From the NCBI RefSeq assembly GCF_035989265.1, contig NZ_JAYKZX010000003.1, forward strand, positions 2,882,501 to 2,946,500: a stretch of 64,000 nt of DNA. The letters are read 5' to 3'. Numbering within the stretch: position 1 is the stretch's first letter; every line of letters starts with the position of its first letter. Positions 42,021 through 50,754 of the stretch are shown one piece after another. The position numbers and the translations under genes were made by a program. Source of the stretch: Sphingobium sp. HWE2-09. GTDB taxonomy: Bacteria; Pseudomonadota; Alphaproteobacteria; Sphingomonadales; Sphingomonadaceae. The notes below the pieces were generated by a model that was not told the DNA's origin, did not search any database, and saw nothing but the letters and a program-made list of their open reading frames with translations.

Positions 42021-42770
42021 TCATTTGGTGGGAAGGGGCGGCTTGCCGAACATACGGTCCAGGCACACATCCTCGGGGAAGATTGCGTCAGGCTGCCGTT
42101 TGTAGGTCAGGACGGTTTCCAGAGGCTTGGCGAAATATTCCGGATCCTCGATCATGATCCGGTCCTCCAGCGTGTCGGCGTCTTTCAACGTCAGCCGTTC
42201 CGTCACCTTCAGGCCGAATCCGTGCGGAACGAGATCGTCAAGCAGGGTGGAGTCAGACAGATCTTTTGTCGTGATGACGAGCATGCCGCCGTCCCATTGC
42301 GCCTGCGCCGTGCCCATCTTCGTGCCCACCAGCTTGGCGTCGTCGGCCGCACCGAACAGCGAAATTTGTGGCGGAAGGCCCGGCATGGCGATCGCCCGGC
42401 GCACCCGGTTCCATTCGAACCCCATCGTCATCACCTGCGGATCTTGGAAAATCCGCAAGCGCATGGGTGTGAGCATCACTCGCGGCATGCCCGGCGACGA
42501 GCAGCGCGAAGTCGTGAGATCGAACGACATGTCCTTCTTGGCTTTCAGCCGTACATGCTCATCATATTGCTTCTTGCCCTGCGGCGTGAACGCGATGGCG
42601 CGGCGGTCCGGCAGGATGGATGTCCGTGGCGTTACGACCTTCCATGTGCCGGAAAAGTCCACCGTGTCGGCGGCCCGCGCCGCCACGCTCGTGCCCAGCA
42701 GCAGGGCGACCCCTGCCAAGCCGGTCATCCGTTTCCGGGCCAGCCCGATATTTCGCGCGATAGATGTCAT
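42021..42770 (-). CDS. Secreted GDTLVVE-like protein, variant
   Basis: A 249-residue protein. Signal peptide MTGLAGVALLLGTSVAARA, then DFSGTWKVVTPRT, TSRCSSPGMPRVMLTPMRLR, GFEWNRVRR, QWDGGMLVITTKDL and a C-terminal module KDADTLEDRIMIEDPEYFAK ending with VCLDRMFGKPP. The last module is equivalent to the fragment at 38509. It is closely related to the partial gene at 63493, sharing the PMR(L/F)(R/K)I and EWNR segments. Function unknown; secreted or periplasmic. Same strand and direction as the oxidase operon. Confidence 0.78.
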   Translation of the reverse strand: MTSIARNIGLARKRMTGLAGVALLLGTSVAARAADTVDFSGTWKVVTPRTSILPDRRAIAFTPQGKKQYDEHVRLKAKKDMSFDLTTSRCSSPGMPRVMLTPMRLRIFQDPQVMTMGFEWNRVRRAIAMPGLPPQISLFGAADDAKLVGTKMGTAQAQWDGGMLVITTKDLSDSTLLDDLVPHGFGLKVTERLTLKDADTLEDRIMIEDPEYFAKPLETVLTYKRQPDAIFPEDVCLDRMFGKPPLPTK

Positions 42771-42876
42771 GACAAGCTCTCCCAAGAGATTTTGTAGCGT
42801 GCTTCCAGGTGCGCGTTGGACTACCGCCCATAGTTCATGGTTGGGGCAGCGCCAGAACCGGAGCAGATGCCGCAGT

Positions 42877-44523
42877 TCAGCCACCAGCCTTGCCCGTCTG
42901 ATGCGTGCCGATGGCGTAGCGCCCCGGCGACATGATGCCGTTCGGATCGACCGCACCCTTGATCGAATCCAGAAAGTCGCGCAGCGCATGGTCGTTATAG
43001 GAATAGGTATCCATGATCAGGTCATAGAAGGCCGGCGCCGTGCGATATTCGCCCCAGCCGCGTTCCGTCGCGATCACGACCAGTTCGCGCACGATGTCGC
43101 GTATCTTGGCATTGACCGTGGCCGACCGGGTGACGGGCAACCCTACCGCGAACAGGAAGGCCCGTTCGAAAATGGACGAAGGGAATTGCAGCGGCGGATA
43201 GGGCAGTTTGTATTTGCGCGCGATCCCGGCGAACAGGTCCATCGCCTCGATCGCCGCCTCGCCCGTCCTTGGGATCACCGGCGAAAAGAAGATATGACCA
43301 ACGACGTCTTCGTCTTCATAGGAGATCATCGGGCCAAGGCTGAACGTACGCAGCGACGGGATGCCCAACTGCCCGGTGTCGAACATTGGCGCAATGTCTT
43401 CGGCCGGAAGTGGCAGGCTGCGCACGGGATTGAGCTTGAACTGCGCGCCCGGTATCGCGCGGATCGCGTCGCTGATGCAGTCCCATTGCGCGGCGATGAA
43501 CTTCGCCGGGCCGTACAGATGGAACTCGCATGCCCAGAAGGGCACGCCCGCGGCCTGGGCCGCGGCGTCCAGCTTGTTCATGTCGGCGCCGCCCGGATCG
43601 TTCAGGATGACCGCGAACCGCGGGTCCATCGGTGGCGGACCGTTATTGACCAGATGCGCCTCATCCCCGCGCGTGCCGGTCGTGGGGCTGGACAGCATCC
43701 ACAGACCCTGCACGATCTTGCTGCGTTCCAGCCGGCTGATGATGTCGATCAGCGGGATCAGGTCATGATATTTGGGGACCGTGACGGTGCCGGTCGTATA
43801 GCCTTCGGGCGGCGGCATCAGCCAGAAGCCCATCTTGGTCACGACGCCATAATTGGATTGCTTGAACAGCCCGTCGATCATCGGGCCATAGCCCGGCTTG
43901 AACTGTTGCCAGGTCTTGGCGGTGGGCATTGCGCCCATGCCGGTGCGCATCATCCTGCCGTTGGGCAGCACGACTTCCATGCCGCAATGCGCGCCGAAAT
44001 GATCGCGATAGGAGGACAGGGTGACGCCCACGCCGCCGTCCAGCGCATTGCCGACCAAGCTGCCCCAGCCCGGACTGGGACAATCGATCCACAGTTTCAG
44101 GCCTTTGTCCTGGATATAGCTATAGAGGTCGAAATAGCTGACGCCTGGCTCCACAATCACATAGCCCTGCCGTTCGTCGATCTCGACGATGCGGTTCATG
44201 CGTTTAAGGTCGAGCACGACGCTGCCCGCCAGCGCAGGGGCGGCGCCGCCATAGCCCAGATTCTTACCCGTGGAGATGGGATAGATCGGGATTTTGTAGC
44301 GATTGGCGATCTTCACTAATTCGACCATCTGTTCGGCGGTGTCCGGGGCGATTGCGGCCGATGCGGTCCGCTCCTCCGCTTCGTCCCACAAGACCGAATA
44401 GGAGTCGCGATACAGCGCCAAATCCTCGTCGGACGTGAAGAGCCATTCGTCGCCTACGATTGCCGCGAACGCCTTGAGCGCGGCGGTGAAATCGGGCTGG
44501 CTGATATTGGGCGGTAATGTCAT
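42877..44523 (-). CDS. FAD-linked oxidase, 4-cresol dehydrogenase/VAO-like
   Basis: A 548-residue flavoprotein of the vanillyl-alcohol oxidase/PCMH group. The FAD-binding half includes IPIYPISTGKNLGYGGAAP (pyrophosphate-binding) and CPSPGWGSLVGNALDGGVG. The cap and C-terminal half ends in VDPNGIMSPGRYAIG, characteristic of 4-cresol dehydrogenase and eugenol hydroxylase. These enzymes oxidise para-alkylphenols through a quinone methide and pass electrons to a cytochrome c, as encoded just upstream. No signal peptide is seen, so the protein may be exported with a partner or remain cytoplasmic. Confidence 0.92.
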   Translation of the reverse strand: MTLPPNISQPDFTAALKAFAAIVGDEWLFTSDEDLALYRDSYSVLWDEAEERTASAAIAPDTAEQMVELVKIANRYKIPIYPISTGKNLGYGGAAPALAGSVVLDLKRMNRIVEIDERQGYVIVEPGVSYFDLYSYIQDKGLKLWIDCPSPGWGSLVGNALDGGVGVTLSSYRDHFGAHCGMEVVLPNGRMMRTGMGAMPTAKTWQQFKPGYGPMIDGLFKQSNYGVVTKMGFWLMPPPEGYTTGTVTVPKYHDLIPLIDIISRLERSKIVQGLWMLSSPTTGTRGDEAHLVNNGPPPMDPRFAVILNDPGGADMNKLDAAAQAAGVPFWACEFHLYGPAKFIAAQWDCISDAIRAIPGAQFKLNPVRSLPLPAEDIAPMFDTGQLGIPSLRTFSLGPMISYEDEDVVGHIFFSPVIPRTGEAAIEAMDLFAGIARKYKLPYPPLQFPSSIFERAFLFAVGLPVTRSATVNAKIRDIVRELVVIATERGWGEYRTAPAFYDLIMDTYSYNDHALRDFLDSIKGAVDPNGIMSPGRYAIGTHQTGKAGG

Positions 44524-44526
44524 GGT

Positions 44527-45084
44527 TTAAGCTTCCCGCCGATCCTGGCTGACATAAGAGCGAGCGGACTTGCGCATGGTCCAGGCGTGCAGCGTGCCAT
44601 CGGCGCGTGACCCACGATACGCGCGCGGCGACGGGCTGGTGGCGCTGCCATGCGCCCCGTTCAGAAAGGTCGCGACACCGTGATGGCAGGCATCGCCGTC
44701 CAACTCGCGCAGGGACTGCTGATGGCGCGCGGTCAGGCGAAAGCCGTGATCCCATGCGATCCGTTCCAGGCAGAACAGCGTCGCGCCCGTGCTCACGCCG
44801 ACGAGGGTCTGGCTGTCGATCAACAGGCGTCGCAATGCACCGTAGTTGGCTGCATCAAGTTGAATATCGACAACCGGCATCATCTGCCTGCGCGCCTGTA
44901 TGACGACATTGAGAAGGGCTGGCATGGCGACGCTGCCATCGATCAGCATGGCGTCGATGGCATGGGTATCGCGCACGCCTCCCATCGTTTGGCCATAGAC
45001 GCTGACACCGGCGCTGCCCGCCACCGACAAGGCGGCTAGGCCAGCGCCCAACGCTGTCCGCCTGGTGACATGGTGCGCGCTCAT
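44527..45084 (-). CDS. Exported protein with twin-arginine signal, unknown
   Basis: A 185-residue protein beginning MSAHHVTRRTALGAGLAALS, a Tat-like signal, so probably exported folded. The rest (DIQLDAANYGALRRLLIDSQ, FCLERIAWDHGFRL) has no family I recognise. It lies between the cytochrome c gene (4-nt ATGA overlap) and the FAD oxidase gene (3-nt gap), so it is almost certainly part of the oxidase system, maybe as a carrier protein for export of the flavoprotein. That role is inference. Confidence 0.75.
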   Translation of the reverse strand: MSAHHVTRRTALGAGLAALSVAGSAGVSVYGQTMGGVRDTHAIDAMLIDGSVAMPALLNVVIQARRQMMPVVDIQLDAANYGALRRLLIDSQTLVGVSTGATLFCLERIAWDHGFRLTARHQQSLRELDGDACHHGVATFLNGAHGSATSPSPRAYRGSRADGTLHAWTMRKSARSYVSQDRREA

Positions 45085-45488
45085 CGGCGCTTGCTCCCGG
45101 CGGCCTTTTTCGAGGTCGCTTTTGCCCCCGGCGCGGGTGCCAGATAATCGGCTAGAGCCGCCAGTTCAGCGTCGCTGATTTCCGTTTTTCGGAAGGACGG
45201 CATGAACGAGATGCCGCTCCGCACCACCGCGCGTACATAGTCGGCGGTCAGGTCGGTGCGCTGGCTCAAGATAGCAGGGACCGCGCCTTGATATTTCCGC
45301 TGTAGCGCCACGCTGCCCGGCCCGTTCGCCACGCTATGGCAATCGCTGCACCATTTGCCATAGATTTTGCTCGCCGTTGAGCGCAGCGGTTCCGCCGCGC
45401 GAGGTGGCGTTTCGCGCGCCAGTGTCGGTTGCCCTGCCAGGGTCGATCCCAGCAATGTCATCGGCAACCAGAATCGAACAAATATCAT
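45081..45488 (-). CDS. Periplasmic cytochrome c, partner of the VAO-type oxidase
   Basis: A 135-residue monoheme cytochrome. A signal peptide (MIFVRFWLPMTLLGSTLAG) precedes YGKWCSDCHSVANGPGS with the CxxCH heme site near residue 49. SGISFMPSFRKTEISDAEL supplies the distal Met, and a Lys-rich tail follows. This resembles PchC, the cytochrome subunit of 4-cresol dehydrogenase. It would accept electrons from the flavoprotein in the periplasm. Overlaps the Tat protein gene by 4 nt. Confidence 0.9.
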   Translation of the reverse strand: MIFVRFWLPMTLLGSTLAGQPTLARETPPRAAEPLRSTASKIYGKWCSDCHSVANGPGSVALQRKYQGAVPAILSQRTDLTADYVRAVVRSGISFMPSFRKTEISDAELAALADYLAPAPGAKATSKKAAGSKRR

Positions 45489-45660
45489 TCTTCTTCCCGC
45501 CAAAATCCGCTTCGATGCAGATCGGAATGCGTTGCTGTCCAAGGGGCATTGATGCTGTGGGCGCCTGTGTCGCTCCCCTTGGATCAGGTCGACGCCGCTC
45601 CCGCTGTCGGACGCGCAAGGACGGCCAATGCGTGTCGATGCTATCAGGTGTAGGGGCGCA

Positions 45661-45695
45661 GGATAGGTGCATGAATTGCGTCATGCGCCCTATCC
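45661..45695. repeat. Long imperfect inverted repeat
   Basis: GGATAGG-T-GCATGA and TCATGC-G-CCCTATCC around ATTGCG, just past the cytochrome b561 stop and upstream of the cytochrome c gene. No T run, so either an attenuating hairpin or an operator. Confidence 0.55.
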
Positions 45696-45707
45696 AACAT
45701 CCTGAAA

Positions 45708-46478
45708 TTATTGCACCCTGGACTTGCGCTTGCGCCAACCCATGCGTTGCAGTTCCGGCTCCTTGTCGATGAACTGATGCTTGAGCGCACCGCCGACATG
45801 ACCCAGCAGCAACAGGATCATCAGATAGCCGCCGATCTTGTGCCATAGCGCCAACTCCTCATGCAGTATGTGCTGAGGTTCGACGCCACCCGGCTCGATG
45901 CCGATGTTGGCGATCGGCGTGATCGACGGCAAGGGAATCGTCCACCAGATACCCGGAGGGCCAGGCATCCGTGCGCCAGGCGGCGGCCCGTCGGGGCGCG
46001 CGCCTGGGGCGGAGCCGGCAGGACCGGGGGCCATCGGGGATGCGGCGGCCATGGGGATGCGCGCCACCGCGGCGCCCGGCGATCCGGCTGGCGGATGCGC
46101 CGACAAGATGGCCCAGCCCGTCAGCGGCATCAGCACCATGCCTGCATAGAGCAGGAAATGGGCGAAATGCGAGGCGTGCCGCTCCCACAGCTTCATATCG
46201 TGCGGATAGGCGGGCGGCTCGTGCATCAGGCGCCACACGATGCGAACGACCGTCAGGGCAAGGACGGTCATGCCCGACGACAGATGCGACGTAAGGCCAA
46301 AGCCGTATAAAGCGCGGTTCGCCTTGAAGAACCCTTTGGCCAGATCCCAGATCAGCAGGCCGCTGACCAGATTGTAGATGATCAGGATGGCAATGGCCCA
46401 GTGGAGCCACATCGCCACCCGGGTATAGCGCGCGCCGTCGCCTTCATGCGGCCGGTCGGCCTCTGCTGATGTCGCCAC
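45708..46478 (-). CDS. Cytochrome b561-type membrane protein with Pro/Gly insert
   Basis: A 256-residue diheme membrane cytochrome of the bacterial b561/CybB type. Heme-ligand histidines lie in RVAMWLHWAIAILIIYNL, GLTSHLSSGMTVL, and ELALWHKIGGYLMILLLLGH. Between helices 3 and 4 a block of about 45 residues rich in Pro, Gly, Ala and Met (APGPAGSAPGARPDGPPPG) replaces the short usual loop. It may move electrons between quinones and the periplasmic cytochrome c. First gene of the minus-strand oxidase group, 105 bp downstream of site B. Confidence 0.9.
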   Translation of the reverse strand: MATSAEADRPHEGDGARYTRVAMWLHWAIAILIIYNLVSGLLIWDLAKGFFKANRALYGFGLTSHLSSGMTVLALTVVRIVWRLMHEPPAYPHDMKLWERHASHFAHFLLYAGMVLMPLTGWAILSAHPPAGSPGAAVARIPMAAASPMAPGPAGSAPGARPDGPPPGARMPGPPGIWWTIPLPSITPIANIGIEPGGVEPQHILHEELALWHKIGGYLMILLLLGHVGGALKHQFIDKEPELQRMGWRKRKSRVQ

Positions 46479-46582
46479 CCTATGCTCTCCCTATGGTCTG
46501 CCTGCTGCGGTCCTCCGACGCGGGCATGGGGTTTTGCTCCATTTGCCTGCAACCGCGATGCACCGGCATGTCGCCGCGTTAT

Positions 46583-46618
46583 TTGAACTAAACGGTCATG
46601 TTTATACAAGTCGGTCAA
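46583..46618 (-). promoter_or_regulatory. 36-bp conserved site B
   Basis: On the minus strand: TTGACCGACTTGTATAAACA then TGACCGTTTAGTTCAA. It lies upstream of the cytochrome b561/cytochrome c/oxidase genes. The gap 46479-46756 holds no other feature. Confidence 0.8.
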
Positions 46619-46756
46619 ATATAATGCAAGACGGCGCATCGGCGGGAAATGCGCGCTATCACGCCGCCAAAGGGCGGCCAACGCGTCGCGGCGCACCGGC
46701 TGCCTTACCGGCGCGAATCGGGATCGGTCAGATGGAAGGCTGGCGCGAAACGACGC

Positions 46757-47119
46757 TTATCGTTCCCGCAGCCAGGCGCGTGCCTCGGCTTCCGACGCGA
46801 AGGATCGGTGGTTGTGCGCCGAAATACGGTTCGCCTGCATCCGGGCAAGGCCGCTATCGCCCATGATCATGGCGGTGCGACGCAGGCCCATTGCCACTAA
46901 CTGTTCCGCCCAGGCGCTGTGACGCGCGATGATGGTCGGCGCCTGCACGGGATAGTTGTGACTGTCGATCAATTGGTCGAACCCGCCTGCATGGTGTGGA
47001 AGCTGCCTAATGGCTTCCCGTTCGGCAGCTTCGAAGGCCGTCATCGTCGCCTCGTCCCAAAAACCCTCCAGGGCGATCGAGACGAGCGCATCTTGCTGTT
47101 CCAGGGTGATCTTGAACAT
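46757..47119 (-). CDS. STAS/SpoIIAA-like small protein
   Basis: A 120-residue cytoplasmic protein. Residues such as MFKITLEQQDALVSIALEGF, then MTAFEAAEREAIRQLP and FDQLIDSHNYPVQ, give the alternating beta/alpha pattern of the SpoIIAA/STAS-like domain. The end (SEAEARAWLRE) is a normal final helix. Function unknown; such proteins may bind lipids or act in regulation. It lies 81 nt after the GST gene on the same strand. Confidence 0.75.
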   Translation of the reverse strand: MFKITLEQQDALVSIALEGFWDEATMTAFEAAEREAIRQLPHHAGGFDQLIDSHNYPVQAPTIIARHSAWAEQLVAMGLRRTAMIMGDSGLARMQANRISAHNHRSFASEAEARAWLRER

Positions 47120-47200
47120 GCGGCTAGCTTACCGACGAAAATGCATGACGACAATCGCGTTGCGCTCATAAGGCGTTCAACGCGATGGAGGCGCCGCTGC

Positions 47201-47878
47201 CTAGAGCTTGCCCCCGCCCGGCAGAACGATCCCGGCCTCGTCCAGCGCCGACGTTTCGCGCGCCAACGTGCGCTGGAAATTGGGCCGTGCGCGGACCCGC
47301 GCGTCGTGCGTGATGAGCGCCGGAAGGCCGGACAGGTCCATACCGCCACCATCGCACATGCCCACGATCCACGACAGATAGACATCGACGATCGACCAGC
47401 GCGCGCCGAACCACCAGGACTGGGTCGACAACCGGGCGTGCACCGCTTCCAGCAGCGGTGCCATGGTGGCGATGGCGAAGTCTTTGACCGGCGCCGGGTC
47501 GCCATTCGTCATCCGCTGGGGCATACGAATGGTGCGCGCCAGCGGGTGCAGCGTGTTGGAACACCATGCCAGATCGGCGAAGGCCTGCGCACGCGATAGT
47601 GAATCGGAGCCGGGCAGCAACGCGTCGCCGGGCACGGCCTGGGTCAACCATAGAAGGATGGCCGGGGTTTCGGTCAACAGGGCGTCGCCCACCAGCAGCG
47701 CAGGAACCTTCGCCTTCGGGTTGACCGCGCGATAGTCCGGGCTGAACTGGCCGCCCTTGAAGATATCGATCGGCCGGTCTTCGAACGATAGGTCCAGCTC
47801 TTCGAGCGCGGCGATGGTCACGCGTGAGCAGGCGCCGGGTGTGTGGTAGAGGACCAGCCGGTCCGTGGCGATGCCCAT
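47201..47878 (-). CDS. Glutathione S-transferase
   Basis: A 225-residue cytosolic GST. The thioredoxin-like N-terminal half has LVLYHTPGACSRVTIAALEE, with Ser/Cys in the catalytic position, AKVPALLVGD with the cis-Pro, and LTETPAILLWL binding the gamma-Glu. The helical C-terminal half has RWSIVDVYLSWIVG, corresponding to the N-capping box. In aromatic pathways GSTs isomerise ring-cleavage products or remove halogen or ether groups. Divergent from the MhpA-like gene and sharing site C. Confidence 0.9.
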   Translation of the reverse strand: MGIATDRLVLYHTPGACSRVTIAALEELDLSFEDRPIDIFKGGQFSPDYRAVNPKAKVPALLVGDALLTETPAILLWLTQAVPGDALLPGSDSLSRAQAFADLAWCSNTLHPLARTIRMPQRMTNGDPAPVKDFAIATMAPLLEAVHARLSTQSWWFGARWSIVDVYLSWIVGMCDGGGMDLSGLPALITHDARVRARPNFQRTLARETSALDEAGIVLPGGGKL

Positions 47879-47985
47879 TCTTGTCTCTCCTGACGATGGC
47901 CTGCATTCGGGCCGATATTGCGATCCTGTCCGATCGATAAGCGCGCATCTGCGACTGCCCCTTTTAGCGATCATGCGCATTTTGG

Positions 47986-48021
47986 TTGACTAAACCGTAC
48001 AAATATGACTGTCTAGTGCAA
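47986..48021 (+). promoter_or_regulatory. 36-bp conserved site C
   Basis: TTGACTAAACCGTACAAATA then TGACTGTCTAGTGCAA. It lies in the 358-bp divergent region between the GST gene (minus) and the monooxygenase gene (plus). The rest of 47879-48236 contains no convincing gene. Confidence 0.8.
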
Positions 48022-48236
48022 ATACTGTTGGGAGAGATGATGAGGGTTGCGCCCTCCACCGCCTTCGCCATGCGACCGCCATCAGCGCTCAGCGCTGTCT
48101 GACCGATCGTCTCCTTGTCTGCGCCGGGCCGCTGCGACCCATGGCGAAGGGCAGGGGGCTGAAGGGGTATCTCATGCTCGACACCAGGGTTTTAGGCCAG
48201 CGCAGCGCCATGCGCGGTCATGGGGAGTAGACTAGA

Positions 48237-49703
48237 GTGACACATATGTTTGACTGCGATCTGCTGGTCGTAGGGCTGGGGCCGGTCGGGGACGCCTTGG
48301 CGGCATTGGGCCATGTCCACGGCCTTTCGGTGATCGCGATCGAACGATCGCCCACGCTGTTCCCGTTGCCGCGTGCCGCCGTATTCGACCATGAAATTAT
48401 GCGGATTTTCCAAATGATCGGCGTGGCCGAGCGGATCGTGCCGCTATGCCGCGTGCCCGATCGCTACCAGTTCATCACCGCGTCCGGCGACGTCCTGCTC
48501 GACTTCCCGGTGGAGCCAGTCAGCCGGTTCGGCTGGGCCGAAACCTATGCCCTGCACCAACCCGCCGTCGAACAGGTGCTGCGCGATCGGCTGGACGAAC
48601 TAGGCGTCGATGTTCGATTGGGCGTCACGTTTCAGGGGTTGTCGCAGGATGATACCGGCGTGACCGCGGAAATTCTCCGCAACGATCAGTTCGAAACCAT
48701 CCGCGCGCGCTATGTCGTGGGATGCGACGGGTCGTGGAGTCCGGTGCGCGAAACATTGGGCATCGCGCTGGACGACTATCAGTTCGACGAACCCTGGCTG
48801 GTGCTGGACACCATTATCGAGGAGCCGGGCGATCTGCCGATCGTCTGCCAACAGATTTGCGACCCGCGCCGTCCGGTCACGCATATGGCGATGAGCGGCA
48901 AGCGCTTCCGCTGGGAATTCATGCTCAAACCGGGCGAAACGCCCGAAGAGATGCTGGCGGAAGAGCGTATCCATGAACTCATGGCACCATGGAACTGCGT
49001 GGATCGCATGGAGATTGAGCGCAAGGCCGTCTATCGCTTTCATGCCCTGGTCGCCGAACGCTGGCGCGAGGGCCGCGTGCTGCTGGCTGGCGACGCCGCG
49101 CACCAGATGCCGCCCTTTGCGGGGCAGGGCATGTGTTCGGGCATCCGCGACGCCGCCAATATCGCGTGGAAGATCGCATCGGTCGTCCGTGGAGAGGCCG
49201 ATGACACGATCCTCGACAGCTATCAGGCGGAACGCGAACCGCATGTCCGTGCGATCATTTCCACCGCCATCGCGATGGGACAGATCGTCTGCATGCTGGA
49301 CGAAAACGCCGCCGCCGGACGCGATCGCGACATGCTGGCGCGCAAGGCGTCGGGCGCGCAGGATGTGTCCGTGTCCTACCCCGACCTCGTCGGCGGGTAT
49401 CTGACCGACACGCCGCGTGCAGGCGCGCTGTTCCCTCAGCCCGTCGCGCAAGACGGCACCCGGCTCGATGTCGTGCTCGGGCTGGGACCGGTGCTGATCC
49501 AGCGCTCGCCGGGCGGGGGCATGGACGCGGGCGTGACGACATTGAGCATCGATTCCCCGGAACTTGCCAAGTTCAAAACGCCGATCGACGCATGGTTGAC
49601 CGATGCCCAAGCTCAAGCCGTGTTGATCCGTCCCGATCGCCATGTCTTTGGTACAGGTGACGCAAGTAAACTAAAATATTATTGGAATGAAATGGCGAAA
49701 TAA
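48237..49703 (+). CDS. FAD-dependent aromatic hydroxylase (MhpA-like)
   Basis: A 488-residue class A flavoprotein monooxygenase. The N-terminal dinucleotide fold is DLLVVGLGPVGDALAALGHV, the DG motif is YVVGCDGSWSPVRE, and the second FAD motif is GRVLLAGDAAHQMPPFAGQG. It resembles 3-(3-hydroxyphenyl)propanoate hydroxylase and related enzymes that add ortho-OH to phenols using NAD(P)H. GTG at 48237 is preferred because GGGGAG lies 9 nt before it; the ATG at 48246 is possible. It would supply a catechol for the VOC enzyme; this link is inferred. Confidence 0.92.
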   Translation: MTHMFDCDLLVVGLGPVGDALAALGHVHGLSVIAIERSPTLFPLPRAAVFDHEIMRIFQMIGVAERIVPLCRVPDRYQFITASGDVLLDFPVEPVSRFGWAETYALHQPAVEQVLRDRLDELGVDVRLGVTFQGLSQDDTGVTAEILRNDQFETIRARYVVGCDGSWSPVRETLGIALDDYQFDEPWLVLDTIIEEPGDLPIVCQQICDPRRPVTHMAMSGKRFRWEFMLKPGETPEEMLAEERIHELMAPWNCVDRMEIERKAVYRFHALVAERWREGRVLLAGDAAHQMPPFAGQGMCSGIRDAANIAWKIASVVRGEADDTILDSYQAEREPHVRAIISTAIAMGQIVCMLDENAAAGRDRDMLARKASGAQDVSVSYPDLVGGYLTDTPRAGALFPQPVAQDGTRLDVVLGLGPVLIQRSPGGGMDAGVTTLSIDSPELAKFKTPIDAWLTDAQAQAVLIRPDRHVFGTGDASKLKYYWNEMAK

Positions 49704-49791
49704 AATGCCATTTAAACAAATATGGTTTCAAAATATCATCGGCGATAACGATAAAATCTATAAATCATCATTATAGAAAATGGAGATGCTT

Positions 49792-50685
49792 ATGACGTTC
49801 GTTCCCAACCCTGGTTCGCGCTATCGCATGCCGATCATGTTCGGCCCTGCTCCAGGCCCGCGCCAGCATCCCGAAGGCCGCATGTGGACGCCGCAGGAAG
49901 CGGGCCGGATGACGTCGCACTGGATGAAGCTGAGCTACCGCACCGATCCGGCTAAGCTGGAAAAGCTGCTCCCCGCCGGGTTCAGCCTGCGCGGCGACCC
50001 GATCGTCTCGGTCAGCTGCGCCTGGTTCAAGAATATGTATTGGCTGGCCGGTCGCGGTTACGGCATCCTGTCGGTCGATTTCCCCGTCACCTATCAAGGC
50101 AAGACCGAACGGCTGGACGGCGCGCTCTGCCCGATCATCTGGGAAGGATCGCCCGACGCGATCATGACCGGACGTGAGGAACTGGGCTTCCCCAAGATGT
50201 TCGCCCGGTTCAGCGACATCGACTGGGACGAGGCGGCGGGCCGCTCCGCCTGCGACGCTGCTTGGTACGATCACACTTTCTTCGACATCGAATTGACCGA
50301 TCTGGTCGAGGAACAGAATCCCAAGAAGCAGCTGCCCGGCTCCAATGGCGGCGCGCAGATGTATTATAAATATATGCCGCGCACGAGCCCGGGCGGCAGC
50401 GAAGGGTCGGACCTGGCCTATGTTACCACCTCGGCGGCTCCGGCGGGCAGCGGGGGCGCGGTCGCGAACATCAATTTCGATGAGTTCGAATTTCGCCGCT
50501 GGACCGGCAAGGGCGCGCTGAACTGGCATCGCGCCACGTTCGAACAGCTGCCGCTCTCGTTCCACATCGTCAACGGCATGGCCGATCTCGACATCCTGGA
50601 ATATGTGGATGCGGAAATGGTGCACTTTACCGGTCCCGGCATCGGCGTCGCGATGAACAACCATCGGGCGGTCGAACCGGCTTGA
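49792..50685 (+). CDS. Acetoacetate decarboxylase-fold protein
   Basis: A 297-residue protein. EKLLPAGFSLRGDPIVSVSC, MTGREELGFPKMFARFSDI and PVTYQGKTERLDG match the acetoacetate decarboxylase superfamily. The Schiff-base Lys would lie in LGFPKMFARF. Superfamily members include decarboxylases, hydratases and aldolases, so the reaction is open. It may process the ring-cleavage or side-chain product. The third of three closely spaced ATGs was chosen because GGAG then precedes it at a proper distance. Terminator follows at 50711. Confidence 0.85.
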   Translation: MTFVPNPGSRYRMPIMFGPAPGPRQHPEGRMWTPQEAGRMTSHWMKLSYRTDPAKLEKLLPAGFSLRGDPIVSVSCAWFKNMYWLAGRGYGILSVDFPVTYQGKTERLDGALCPIIWEGSPDAIMTGREELGFPKMFARFSDIDWDEAAGRSACDAAWYDHTFFDIELTDLVEEQNPKKQLPGSNGGAQMYYKYMPRTSPGGSEGSDLAYVTTSAAPAGSGGAVANINFDEFEFRRWTGKGALNWHRATFEQLPLSFHIVNGMADLDILEYVDAEMVHFTGPGIGVAMNNHRAVEPA

Positions 50686-50710
50686 TCCGGACGATCAGCG
50701 TCTAAGCTGA

Positions 50711-50748
50711 AAAAGCCCTCCAGCGCTGAAAGGTACTGGAGGGCTTTT
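50711..50748. terminator. Bidirectional terminator
   Basis: AAAAGCCCTCCAG (50711-50723) pairs perfectly with CTGGAGGGCTTTT (50736-50748), with T and A runs. It serves the ADC-like gene and the HupE-like gene. Confidence 0.92.
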
Positions 50749-50754
50749 TTATGT

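Noticed and set aside
47986..48021. Reading the 36-bp site as an ordinary sigma-70 promoter (TTGAC as -35)
   Set aside because: No TATAAT-like hexamer lies 16-18 bp from TTGAC in any copy, and the conservation extends over all 36 bp.
49704..49791. Possible sixth copy of the 36-bp site (CAAATATGG near 49725)
   Set aside because: Only the AAACAAATATG core resembles it; the TTGAC and TTCAA ends are missing.
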